A DNA stretch of 7,161 bases from Chloroflexia bacterium (GCA_013696045.1 JACCZH010000024.1:1-7161), one strand, 5' to 3'; positions 1-5,850 are shown, numbered from the stretch's first letter. The notes: generated by a model from the sequence alone, not told the origin. Numbers and translations: made by a program.

Positions 1-1909
1 CGATCACACCTACCGGGCAAGCATCGACACAACCGTTGCAGAGAATACAGCGGTCCCCGTCGATAAAGATGTTGAGCTGGCATTGCAGGCAACGCTTTGC
101 CTCCTCAAAACCGAGTGGCTTGGTGTACCCCATCTCGACTTCCAGAGTCGTTTCGTCGTCGGACAGAAGCCCGCGCTGGCCAAGAGGCAGCATCGGAACT
201 TCCTGGCGCTCAATCGAGGCATAGTTGTCGCCCCAGCGTAACCGGCGGCTCATCGACGCAACCGACCATTCGGCAACTCCCTCGGCCACCAGTGGATTCG
301 GAGTGTGCAGATCCTCGATAGGAACGCGGGTAACTTCGAAGTCCTTGACCGGATAGGTGGAGTCACGCAGAACCGCGTCAACTTCTTTAGAGACCCGCTT
401 GCCTTCCCCAATCGCGGAAATGAAGTTGGATGGGTTCGTTACATAGTCACCCACCGCCCACACCTTCGGGTGCTGCGTTTGCAGATGCTCGTTCAGGCGT
501 GGCACACCACGGCGGTCAACCTCTTCAAAGATGCCCTCGCCCAGGAACTCGTTATTCTGATACTGACCGATGGCAACAATCACCTGGTCGCACTCGATGG
601 TGAACTCAGAACCCTCTACCGGTGACGGACGCCGGCGTCCCGACGCATCCGGCGGACCAAGCTCATTCTTGGCAAACTCGATGCCCGCCACATGGCCGTC
701 GTCGCCAGCGATGATCCGGGTTGGCCCAACCATGTATAAGATCTCGCAGCCTTCGAGCTCGGCTTCCTCGAGCTCAAGTTCCATGACCGGGATCTCATTG
801 ATCGAGCGCCGGTAGGTCATAACCGATTTCTCCGCGCCCATGCGCAGCACGGTGCGGATGCAGTCCATTGAAGTGAAACCACCACCGACGGTGACCACGC
901 TCTTCCCGACGTAGACATCCTGCTTCTGGCCGAAATTGACGTCCTCCAGAAACGTTAGCCCGCCGATAACACCCGGCAAATCCTCGCCCGGAATACCTAG
1001 CTCGGTCGGATTCTGGGCGCCGGCTGCGATAATAACCGCGTCGTGCCGGTCGATGAGTTCCTGCATCGAGATGTCTTCACCGACCTTGGTGTCATAGAGA
1101 ATCTCCACACCAAGATCGGTGATCAGTTCGGTTTCCTCGGTGATAACATCGCGCGGCAGGCGCCATTCCGGCACACCGCCCCACATCATTCCGCCTGGAA
1201 CCGCGAATGCTTCATAGATCGTGCAGTGGTAGCCCACGCGCGCCAGCTCCCGGGCAGTCGTGAGGCCGGCCACACCCGCGCCGATGATGCCGATCGTCAT
1301 GCCGTTCTGAGCTGGAGGGCTCTCGCGCCGGGTCTCACCACGATAGTCGGCCGCGACTCGCTTGAGGTAACAGATACCAATCGGTTGATCGACCACCTGG
1401 CGCCGGCAAGCATCCTCACAAGGTCGGGCGCACATGCGACCGAGACAACCTGGGAAAACGTTGTGCTCGCGGTTCAGCTCATACGAGTCGGAGTATCGAC
1501 CATCGGCAATCAATGCAAGATACCGTGAAATATCGGTATGCGACGGGCAGGCCGTCTGGCAAGGAATGTTGGCGGCGAACCACTCCTGGTCCCCGGTAAA
1601 CACTTGATAGCGCGACCCGGAACGAACCGTGAACGGAGAAAACAGCTCCTGGTCAACGAAGGCCAGCAGCCGGATGCGCCGGGTGTCGTCGACCGGCGTA
1701 ATATCCATGTCCTGGTTGACAATGCCCCACGAGGCATACTCGCCAATGACCTCGCTCACGTCATTGCTGGTCAGCTGCTCAAACCGGTCGACCGACGCGC
1801 CACATGACGGACACTCGGAGAAGGTCAGATCGCCCTCTGAAATAAAACCGCAGACGCGGCAGCGGGAGAAAATACCGTGTCCGTTCTGGGTTTCTCGGCT
1901 GGTGGCCAT
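1..1909 (-). CDS. Multidomain iron-sulfur flavoprotein: rubredoxin-like + GltD-like FAD/NAD(P)H oxidoreductase + 4Fe-4S ferredoxin (partial)
   Basis: The frame is open for 636 codons from ATG 1909 to the window edge, with no stop seen. AGGAGGG lies 6 nt upstream of the ATG and fixes the start. Residues 17-37 form a rubredoxin-like ribbon (Cys17, 20, 33, 36; CRVCG then CPSCG), like the C-terminal domain of rubrerythrins but here at the N-terminus. Residues ~105-180 carry the cysteine-rich GltD N-terminal module (Cys117, 121, 155, 160, 164, 168). The first dinucleotide fold starts at GAGVAGL (210-216) and the second at VGGG (341-344). The FAD-binding AVGD motif is at 485-488. The tail has CLQC (607-610), then Cys621, 624, 627 and 631-Pro, a 4Fe-4S ferredoxin motif. 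By family it should be cytoplasmic and move electrons between NAD(P)H and iron-sulfur or ferredoxin partners; related architectures include GltD, AegA and DsrL. No GltB-like large subunit is visible, so glutamate synthase activity is not supported. The C-terminal end lies beyond the window. Confidence 0.9.
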   Translation of the reverse strand, partial: MATSRETQNGHGIFSRCRVCGFISEGDLTFSECPSCGASVDRFEQLTSNDVSEVIGEYASWGIVNQDMDITPVDDTRRIRLLAFVDQELFSPFTVRSGSRYQVFTGDQEWFAANIPCQTACPSHTDISRYLALIADGRYSDSYELNREHNVFPGCLGRMCARPCEDACRRQVVDQPIGICYLKRVAADYRGETRRESPPAQNGMTIGIIGAGVAGLTTARELARVGYHCTIYEAFAVPGGMMWGGVPEWRLPRDVITEETELITDLGVEILYDTKVGEDISMQELIDRHDAVIIAAGAQNPTELGIPGEDLPGVIGGLTFLEDVNFGQKQDVYVGKSVVTVGGGFTSMDCIRTVLRMGAEKSVMTYRRSINEIPVMELELEEAELEGCEILYMVGPTRIIAGDDGHVAGIEFAKNELGPPDASGRRRPSPVEGSEFTIECDQVIVAIGQYQNNEFLGEGIFEEVDRRGVPRLNEHLQTQHPKVWAVGDYVTNPSNFISAIGEGKRVSKEVDAVLRDSTYPVKDFEVTRVPIEDLHTPNPLVAEGVAEWSVASMSRRLRWGDNYASIERQEVPMLPLGQRGLLSDDETTLEVEMGYTKPLGFEEAKRCLQCQLNIFIDGDRCILCNGCVDACPVGVI

Positions 1910-1915
1910 GATAAT

Positions 1916-1922
1916 CCCTCCT
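1916..1922 (-). promoter_or_regulatory. Strong Shine-Dalgarno of the flavoprotein gene
   Basis: The minus strand reads AGGAGGG, 6 nt before ATG 1909. It decides the start and makes the N-terminal rubredoxin-like ribbon part of the protein. Confidence 0.8.
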
Positions 1923-1998
1923 GCTGTGGAATTCGGTCGTGTGACTATAGGGCGGGGTTCGACCAAGAGGTGCAACCTCGACAGGAACCCGGTATCTC

Positions 1999-2013
1999 AG
2001 TCAACTGTTTTCA
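1999..2013 (-). promoter_or_regulatory. Weak third copy of a TGAAAAC motif upstream of the flavoprotein gene
   Basis: The minus strand reads TGAAAACAGTTGACT. It matches the motif upstream of sufC (6381-6395) at 11 of 15 positions. It contains a TTGACT -35-like hexamer, but I find no acceptable -10 box 16-18 nt downstream, so a promoter is not claimed. It lies about 90 nt before the start codon. Function is inferred only from the shared sequence and position. Confidence 0.25.
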
Positions 2014-2050
2014 CCGGTGCCTGGAGCAACGGTGGCGCGGCGCGTGCCCA

Positions 2051-2070
2051 GCATACTCCGCCGAGCATGC
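2051..2070 (-). other. Hairpin in the leader between the PRTase and flavoprotein genes
   Basis: The minus strand has GCATGCTC, loop GGCG, then GAGTATGC. This is an 8-bp stem whose single irregular pair is G-U in minus-strand RNA but A-C on the other strand, which favours action in the flavoprotein transcript. No U-tract follows, so it is not a standard terminator. It could be a leader structure or an operator. No known riboswitch consensus was recognised in this 256-bp gap. Confidence 0.35.
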
Positions 2071-2104
2071 CAGTGAACGCTCCAAGTATACCGGGATCGA
2101 TGCA

Positions 2105-2133
2105 TTTCCCGCCGGACAATCACCGCGGGGAAA
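2105..2133 (-). other. Bulged inverted repeat just downstream of the PRTase gene
   Basis: TTTCCCGC (2105-2112) pairs with GC plus GGGAAA (2125-2133) across a 12-nt loop, giving 8 bp with one bulged base. It begins about 33 nt after the PRTase stop. It lacks a clear U-tract, so at best it is a weak or factor-assisted terminator or an mRNA 3'-end stabiliser. Confidence 0.3.
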
Positions 2134-2165
2134 CACGGATGTGCTCCTGCTAAGAGCTCATCGTG

Positions 2166-2741
2166 CTAGTACGGTACCTCGGTTACAGGAATGTCCTTGC
2201 CAAGATTGGAATCTTCCCGCGGGTCGAAGATATCCAGGTGGTCGTTGAGCAAACCGAAGACCTCAATAGGGAACTCCACGCCACTCAAATCGGCCAACGT
2301 GCCGACCGCCATTGGCGTCGCTTCGGCTGCGGTGATGGCGCGCACGAAGTCTTTCATGGTGCTGCCGGTCAGAACCAGATTATCGATCACCAGCACGCGC
2401 TTGCCATCCAGTGTTTCCGAGCCTGTTGAGAAATGGTGCTCGCCGTCCTTGACCATGGAATAAACGACCGGCCGGCGCGGCTCCAGAAAGTAGCTCACCC
2501 ACTGCGCCAACCCCGCGCCCCAGATCGACGGCGTGGCAACAAAATCAACCCGCAGCAGGAAGAAGTGCTTCGCCAGCGCATAGCCCATCCGGCTGGCCAG
2601 CTGTGGATCGGAGAGAACTCGATCGCGGTCAAGGAGCTTGAGGGCGTGCATCCCCGAGCGGAAGGCAAAGTGCCCGTCAGAGATAAACCCGGCCGCCCGG
2701 ACATCATCGAATAGCTGGCTTGTTCGTCGCGTAACGACCAT
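2166..2741 (-). CDS. Orotate phosphoribosyltransferase-like protein (PyrE-type PRTase fold)
   Basis: This is a 191-residue protein, close to the usual OPRT length. The start ATG 2741 has AGGGGGAGG 5 nt upstream. Residues 22-30 (DGHFAFRSG) match the OPRT N-terminal GHF-x-SG element. VKDGEHH (97-103) sits where OPRTs carry the flexible catalytic loop with Lys and His. VLVIDNLVLTGST (116-128) is the PRPP-binding loop. Type I PRTases attach or remove a base at PRPP in the cytoplasm; OPRT makes OMP in pyrimidine synthesis. The PRPP loop is unusual: the second acidic residue is Asn121, and Leu124 replaces the usual Thr/Ser. True OPRT activity is therefore uncertain, and another PRTase role (salvage or regulatory) is possible. 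It starts 23 bp after the sufU stop on the same strand and is probably co-transcribed with sufU. No other pyrimidine gene is nearby. Confidence 0.8.
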   Translation of the reverse strand: MVVTRRTSQLFDDVRAAGFISDGHFAFRSGMHALKLLDRDRVLSDPQLASRMGYALAKHFFLLRVDFVATPSIWGAGLAQWVSYFLEPRRPVVYSMVKDGEHHFSTGSETLDGKRVLVIDNLVLTGSTMKDFVRAITAAEATPMAVGTLADLSGVEFPIEVFGLLNDHLDIFDPREDSNLGKDIPVTEVPY

Positions 2742-2764
2742 GTCATCCTCCCCCTGGTGTGTTA

Positions 2765-3274
2765 TTAGCCGGTCGGATCGCGCGGTTTCAGCGCCGCATC
2801 TCCCACAACCAGGCCATATTCTTCGAGCGTGCTGTCGTGCTCGTCCACCACATCATCGGACATCCCGCCCGCCTGCGCCAGTCTTTGCTCGCTTTGATAC
2901 CGGCGAACGGCCGCCTTCAGTGTTCCCAGCGCTAATGTGGCACAGCGAGTACGAGTCTGAACAACCTCGCGGCCCAGCAGATCCATCATGTCACTATAGT
3001 CCGTGTCCAGTATGTCCTGCATTGTCCAGTCTTCGTCGTGCACGAGCTCCATGAGGATCGAGGCGGCCGCCTGGCTGATCGTGCACCCCTCACCCTCCCA
3101 GGAGAGCTCGGCCACTGGTTTGCCGTCTTCCCCAGCCCGCAAATAGACCATCACTACATCGCCACAGCCGGGGTTACCGCCTGGCATGGTCACATCAGGC
3201 TCTTCAAGCTTATGGCGATGACGCGGGTTCTCAAAATGATCGAGCAGAACCTCGATCGCTTCCTGTCTATCCAA
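2765..3274 (-). CDS. sufU: SufU-family Fe-S cluster assembly scaffold / sulfur-transfer protein
   Basis: Family members bind zinc or a nascent Fe-S cluster through three Cys and one Asp. In Gram-positive-type SUF systems they accept persulfide sulfur from the desulfurase SufS. Using TTG 3274 (AGGAA 7 nt upstream) the protein has 169 residues and opens MDRQEAIEVLLDHFENPRHR, matching the family's N-terminal LDHxxNPR. Key residues are Cys37 and Asp39 (NPGCGD), Cys64 (GEGCTIS) and Cys111 (RCATL). The frame stays open to GTG 3388, but those 38 extra residues look like translated leader with no family match. Cys64 and Cys111 are only 47 residues apart, shorter than in B. subtilis SufU, and an acidic tail of about 40 residues follows. 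sufS is not in the window. The PRTase gene follows after 23 bp. Family assignment is firm; the start is less so. Confidence 0.9.
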   Translation of the reverse strand: MDRQEAIEVLLDHFENPRHRHKLEEPDVTMPGGNPGCGDVVMVYLRAGEDGKPVAELSWEGEGCTISQAAASILMELVHDEDWTMQDILDTDYSDMMDLLGREVVQTRTRCATLALGTLKAAVRRYQSEQRLAQAGGMSDDVVDEHDSTLEEYGLVVGDAALKPRDPTG

Positions 3275-3282
3275 TGGAATGT
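3275..3282 (-). promoter_or_regulatory. Spacer and SD region supporting a TTG start for sufU
   Basis: AGGAA occupies 3286-3282 on the minus strand, with a 7-nt spacer before TTG 3274. The protein family's N-terminus begins right here. No ATG lies in frame between the upstream leader codons and this point, so a non-ATG start is the best fit. Confidence 0.5.
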
Positions 3283-3382
3283 TCCTGACTATGATTATCG
3301 ATGCTGTCGCAAGCTCTTTTAATAATAATGTACCCACGTTGCACAGGATCGGCGTTCGCCCGTCCATATATAAAGAACGTCG

Positions 3383-3397
3383 AAACACACGTTTTCA
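3383..3397 (-). promoter_or_regulatory. TGAAAACG-N2-TGTTT motif upstream of sufU
   Basis: The minus strand reads TGAAAACGTGTGTTT, about 108 nt before the proposed sufU start. It agrees at 13 of 15 positions with TGAAAACGATTGTTT directly upstream of sufC (6381-6395). The core AAAC-N4-GTTT is a small inverted repeat, as expected for a dimeric regulator site. No convincing -35/-10 pair was identified in this 166-bp gap, although AT-rich TATATA-like sequence follows the motif. Confidence 0.4.
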
Positions 3398-3428
3398 TTT
3401 CGGCGGATGCCGGGCGATGCTGTCATGT

Positions 3429-3440
3429 CCGCTGAAGCGG
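3429..3440 (-). other. Small hairpin abutting the DUF4185 gene stop codon
   Basis: The minus strand reads CCGCTTCAGCGG immediately after the TGA stop (3443-3441), a 4-5 bp stem. There is no U-tract, so it is weak as a terminator. Read-through into the sufU leader is possible. Confidence 0.25.
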
Positions 3441-4616
3441 TCAGTCAGCTTGAAGCCCGTCATTAAGCGTAACCCGCATCAAATAGACCTGGTAATCAGG
3501 CTCGAAGATCGACATCGTGAAATACACCTCAGAGCCGGTGATCGGAAGCATGAGCGGCCCGTAGGAAGTTGGAAACCGCTCCGCGGTCACGACGACTTCT
3601 TCCGGCCCCCAGGGGCCCGTCAGCTGCTCTGCGGAGCGCAACACGCTGGCATGCGTCATCTCGTTCGTGTACATCATGAACCAGAGTTGGTGATGTGAAC
3701 TCCAGCGCACCGAGAGTTCGCCGACGGGGGCGGGAACCACCTCGGCCGCAAGGCTGGCGTCGGAGCTCCATCTGTCTCCGGTCCAATACCGGTATTCTTC
3801 GGGCTCCAGGAGTCGATCGCTCTCTACCCGGAGGAGCTGCGCGGCTCCGAACCGCCCGGCCGGCGTCCCGAAGGCGTACACGAAGTCGCCGCGTTGTACC
3901 ATCGCTGCTTGTGCAAACGGAGAGTCACCGGGCCATGTCGCCCTCTCGTCCTTGATCCAGGTCTGGCCCTGATCGTCGGAGTAGGCAAGGCCGGAGCCGT
4001 TCGGGACCGGTTTCTTGTACCCCCACCAATGCCTGTCCCAGTCGTTGACCGACAGGTAGTGCAGATACATCCGGCCATCAATAGCAATGCCTGTCGTTGG
4101 AATGACAGTGTACTCCTGCTTCGCCTGCTTGAGGGACGGCAACAGCTCGATGGCCTCGTCATTTTCATCGCGGACGGCGTCAGTCACGATGAAACCATGG
4201 GTGGCATCAGGTTCGACGACAACCATGGTGTTGCTGCGCCAATCCGGACCTTCGGTGCCGGATCTACCCCATGTATCTCCAAAGACCATGTAGATGTTGC
4301 CATCGCCCTCGAAACTGAACCCGAGATCCGCCCCGGCAATGTTCCAGCGCTCATCGGTCCGGGAGGGCGAACCAGGCCCCGTAAAGGGCGCAAGCATCTC
4401 CACGGGCTGGGATACAAGCCCTCCCGAGGCATCATCGCCGCCTGGCGACGACATATGTGGCTGTAAAGCCGGCATACCGTCAGGGAATATCAACACCTCT
4501 CCGAGAGCTATTCCATCCTCAGTGAACGCGTCGCCGGAACTCTCGCTGCCGGCACTAAACGCGGTCAGAATCAGGGTCGGTATCCAGAGGATGACCAACC
4601 ACTTCGAGCGTCTCAC
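3441..4616 (-). CDS. Secreted DUF4185-domain protein (predicted beta-propeller-like)
   Basis: The start is read as GTG 4616, giving 391 residues, because AGAGGA lies 9 nt upstream and a clean signal peptide follows: basic MRRSK, hydrophobic WLVILWIPTLILTAF (6-20), and a likely cleavage near FSAG (20-23). The open frame reaches back to 4751, but that extension runs into the terminator of the upstream gene. Residues ~78-130 hold the DUF4185 hallmark stretch (TGPGSPSRTDERW, AGADLG, FGDTWG, DWRSNT). Further repeats follow: PTTGIAIDG (173-181), LAYSDDQGQTW (210-220), FGTPAGRFG (249-257) and LTGPWGPEEVV (332-342). These resemble exo-sialidase/glycosidase-like propeller blades. No substrate or catalytic activity has been assigned to this family to my knowledge, and none is claimed. 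The protein should lie outside the membrane. Its link to the surrounding Fe-S genes is not evident. Confidence 0.8.
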   Translation of the reverse strand: MRRSKWLVILWIPTLILTAFSAGSESSGDAFTEDGIALGEVLIFPDGMPALQPHMSSPGGDDASGGLVSQPVEMLAPFTGPGSPSRTDERWNIAGADLGFSFEGDGNIYMVFGDTWGRSGTEGPDWRSNTMVVVEPDATHGFIVTDAVRDENDEAIELLPSLKQAKQEYTVIPTTGIAIDGRMYLHYLSVNDWDRHWWGYKKPVPNGSGLAYSDDQGQTWIKDERATWPGDSPFAQAAMVQRGDFVYAFGTPAGRFGAAQLLRVESDRLLEPEEYRYWTGDRWSSDASLAAEVVPAPVGELSVRWSSHHQLWFMMYTNEMTHASVLRSAEQLTGPWGPEEVVVTAERFPTSYGPLMLPITGSEVYFTMSIFEPDYQVYLMRVTLNDGLQAD

Positions 4617-4698
4617 CTGTCTATATCCTCTTTCAGATGTCCTTATTTGTTTCTCGTGTACGACACAATTCGAGTTTTTCAACGACACCGTGATAGGG

Positions 4699-4740
4699 GG
4701 TGAAGGTCGGCGCGTGTCGCCCGGTGTAATCCACTTCACC
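4699..4740. repeat. Inverted repeat upstream of the DUF4185 gene
   Basis: GGTGAAG (4699-4705) and CTTCACC (4734-4740) are perfect 7-bp inverted arms with a 28-nt GC-rich interval. A second pair, CGACAC (4683-4688) and GTGTCG (4714-4719), interleaves with it. They lie in the 182-bp gap between the sulfurtransferase terminator and the DUF4185 start. They could be alternative leader folds or an operator. I found no convincing promoter hexamer pair in this gap. Confidence 0.3.
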
Positions 4741-4776
4741 ACAAAATACAAAGGCGGAGCGATATACGCCCCGCCT
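4741..4776 (-). terminator. Intrinsic terminator of the sulfurtransferase gene
   Basis: On the minus strand, AGGCGGGGCG, loop TATAT, then CGCTCCGCCT form a 10-bp stem with one G-U pair. TTGTATTTTG follows. The irregular pair is G-U only in minus-strand RNA, which fixes the direction. It sits 22 nt past the stop codon at 4799 and separates the sulfurtransferase from the DUF4185 gene. Confidence 0.8.
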
Positions 4777-4798
4777 CGAAGTTACCAAATAGTTGAGC

Positions 4799-5674
4799 CT
4801 AGCGTTCGATGGGCACACCCAGCACGTTGCCCCACTCGGTCCATGAGCCATCGTAGTTGCGAACCGTCGGATAGCCCAGCAGCTCGTGCAGCACAAACCA
4901 GGTATGCGCCGAGCGCTCGCCGATGCGGCAGTAGACCACGACATCACCATCGGGCATGATGCCACGCGATTCGTACAGCTCCTTCAATTCGTCAGCATGC
5001 TTGAAGGTGCCGTCCTCGTTAGCCGCCATCGCCCAGGGAATGCTGGCCGCGCCGGGGATGTGGCCGCCGCGCAATGCGCCTTCCTGTGGGTAATCCGGCA
5101 TGTGCAGCGTCTCGCCGCTGAACTCGCTTGGCGAGCGCACATCCACGAGCGGCTTGCCTTCGCCGGTCTTACTGCGCTTGCGGTCGTAACCGATATGCTC
5201 CAGCACTTCGTCACGGAAGGCTCGCAGCTTTTCACGCGGCGCCGCGCCACTGTATTCGGTTGGCTCAATCTGGGGTTTGTCACGGTTCATGGGCTTGCCC
5301 TCGGCCTCCCACTTCGCCCGGCCGCCGTCCATGATCTTGACATTATCGTGACCCATGTAGCGGAAGAACCAGTACGCGTACGCCGCCCACCAGTTGTTGC
5401 GGTCGCCATAGAAAATAACGGTGGTGTCTCGTGTGATTCCAAAACGGCTCATCAGCTTGTTAAAGCCGTCAGCGTCAACGAAATCGCGCACCATCTGATC
5501 CTGCAAGTCCTCATGCCAGTCAATCTTCACCGAGCCGGGCACATGACCGATTTCGTACAGCAGCACGTCCTCGTCAGATTCCACGATCCGGATGCCCGGA
5601 TCGTTGGAATGTTCCATCACCCAGTCCGTGGAAACGAGCACATCCGGGTTCACGTAGCCTTTGTCAACACTCAC
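4799..5674 (-). CDS. Thiosulfate sulfurtransferase, tandem rhodanese domains (CysA/SseA-like)
   Basis: Rhodaneses carry a persulfide on an active-site Cys and pass sulfane sulfur from thiosulfate or mercaptopyruvate to cyanide or thiol acceptors. From GTG 5674 (AAAGGA 7 nt upstream) the protein has 291 residues, the normal size for two-domain enzymes. The N-terminal domain (~12-128) has the structural but Cys-free loop YGDRNNW (89-95). The C-terminal domain (~151-287) has DVRSPSEFSG (178-187), GHIPGA (204-209) and the catalytic loop CRIGER with Cys249, followed by SAHTWFVL and NYDGSWTEWG (273-282). This loop and its flanks closely resemble mycobacterial CysA2-type thiosulfate sulfurtransferases as I remember them. 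The frame extends upstream to 5833, but those codons overlap the predicted promoter and leader. It is divergent from the Fur-family gene and is closed by its own terminator. A cytoplasmic role in sulfur supply or detoxification is inferred. Confidence 0.93.
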   Translation of the reverse strand: MSVDKGYVNPDVLVSTDWVMEHSNDPGIRIVESDEDVLLYEIGHVPGSVKIDWHEDLQDQMVRDFVDADGFNKLMSRFGITRDTTVIFYGDRNNWWAAYAYWFFRYMGHDNVKIMDGGRAKWEAEGKPMNRDKPQIEPTEYSGAAPREKLRAFRDEVLEHIGYDRKRSKTGEGKPLVDVRSPSEFSGETLHMPDYPQEGALRGGHIPGAASIPWAMAANEDGTFKHADELKELYESRGIMPDGDVVVYCRIGERSAHTWFVLHELLGYPTVRNYDGSWTEWGNVLGVPIER

Positions 5675-5727
5675 CGCGTTGTCCTTTCCCCTAATACAGA
5701 CATCCAATACGCCCTTCGAAACCAGCC

Positions 5728-5753
5728 ACATTGCGCTCGCGCGAGTGCAATGT
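5728..5753. repeat. 26-bp near-perfect GC-centred palindrome in the sulfurtransferase leader
   Basis: Thirteen base pairs are centred between 5740 and 5741, and twelve of them match; the exception is 5735/5746. The arms are ACATTGC and GCAATGT, with CTCGCGCGAG in the middle. It lies about 45 nt downstream of the predicted minus-strand transcription start and 54 nt before the GTG start. It could be a dimeric-repressor operator or an mRNA hairpin. With no loop bases at the centre, the operator reading is slightly favoured. Confidence 0.6.
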
Positions 5754-5791
5754 TTGATGATTTCCCTGCCTCTGTGTAACGCACGGATGCC

Positions 5792-5820
5792 TTGACTAAT
5801 CCCGAGTATATTGCTATGGT
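5792..5820 (+). promoter_or_regulatory. Predicted promoter of the Fur-family regulator gene
   Basis: The -35 box is TTGACT (5792-5797) and the -10 box is TATGGT (5815-5820), with 17 bp between them. An extended -10 TG lies just before (TGC-TATGGT). The predicted start near 5827 leaves a leader of about 41 nt before ATG 5868 and excludes the upstream ATG at 5811, which falls inside the promoter. Confidence 0.6.
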
Positions 5821-5833
5821 TTAATCTAGTCAA
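5805..5833 (-). promoter_or_regulatory. Predicted promoter of the sulfurtransferase gene
   Basis: On the minus strand the -35 box is TTGACT (5833-5828) and the -10 box is TATACT (5810-5805), with exactly 17 bp between them. The predicted start is near 5798, giving a leader of about 124 nt before GTG 5674. It is interlocked with the plus-strand promoter: each -10 lies in the other's spacer. Confidence 0.65.
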
Positions 5834-5850
5834 TAGTATTCATTCTTATC
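5832..5850. promoter_or_regulatory. Fur/Per-box-like site
   Basis: The minus strand reads GATAAGAATGAATACTATT. It matches the classical Fur box GATAATGATAATCATTATC at 12 of 19 positions, and the 15-bp Per-box core less well (9 of 14 informative positions). It touches the -35 box of the sulfurtransferase promoter and covers the first transcribed bases of the regulator gene. This suits autoregulation and control of both genes by the adjacent Fur-family protein. The match is imperfect. Confidence 0.4.

Noticed and set aside
1043..1528. 161-codon plus-strand frame within the flavoprotein gene
   Set aside because: It is antisense to the FAD-binding region, whose motifs (GAGVAGL, cysteine clusters) are unmistakable on the minus strand.
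1910..2165. Riboswitch or T-box leader before the flavoprotein gene
   Set aside because: Hairpins are present, but I could not match any known riboswitch or T-box consensus element.
3894..4466. 190-codon plus-strand open frame antisense to the DUF4185 gene
   Set aside because: There is no domain signal and no good ribosome binding site, while the opposite strand encodes recognisable DUF4185 motifs.
4617..4751. 45-residue N-terminal extension of the DUF4185 protein
   Set aside because: It begins inside the upstream terminator's U-tract and would bury the signal peptide. GTG 4616 has a Shine-Dalgarno and leaves the signal peptide at the N-terminus.
5728..5753. Palindrome as a plus-strand intrinsic terminator (followed by a short T-rich stretch)
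   Set aside because: No plus-strand gene ends upstream of it, the centre lacks a loop, and the T-run is interrupted.
4886..5779. 297-codon open frame on the plus strand, antisense to the sulfurtransferase gene
   Set aside because: It lies wholly opposite a clearly conserved two-domain rhodanese and shows no recognisable domain. It is best explained as a GC-driven shadow frame.
5675..5833. 53-residue N-terminal extension of the sulfurtransferase
   Set aside because: It runs through the predicted promoter and the 26-bp palindrome. Homologues recalled from memory begin only a few residues before the DVLVS element, and GTG 5674 has an AAAGGA at good spacing.
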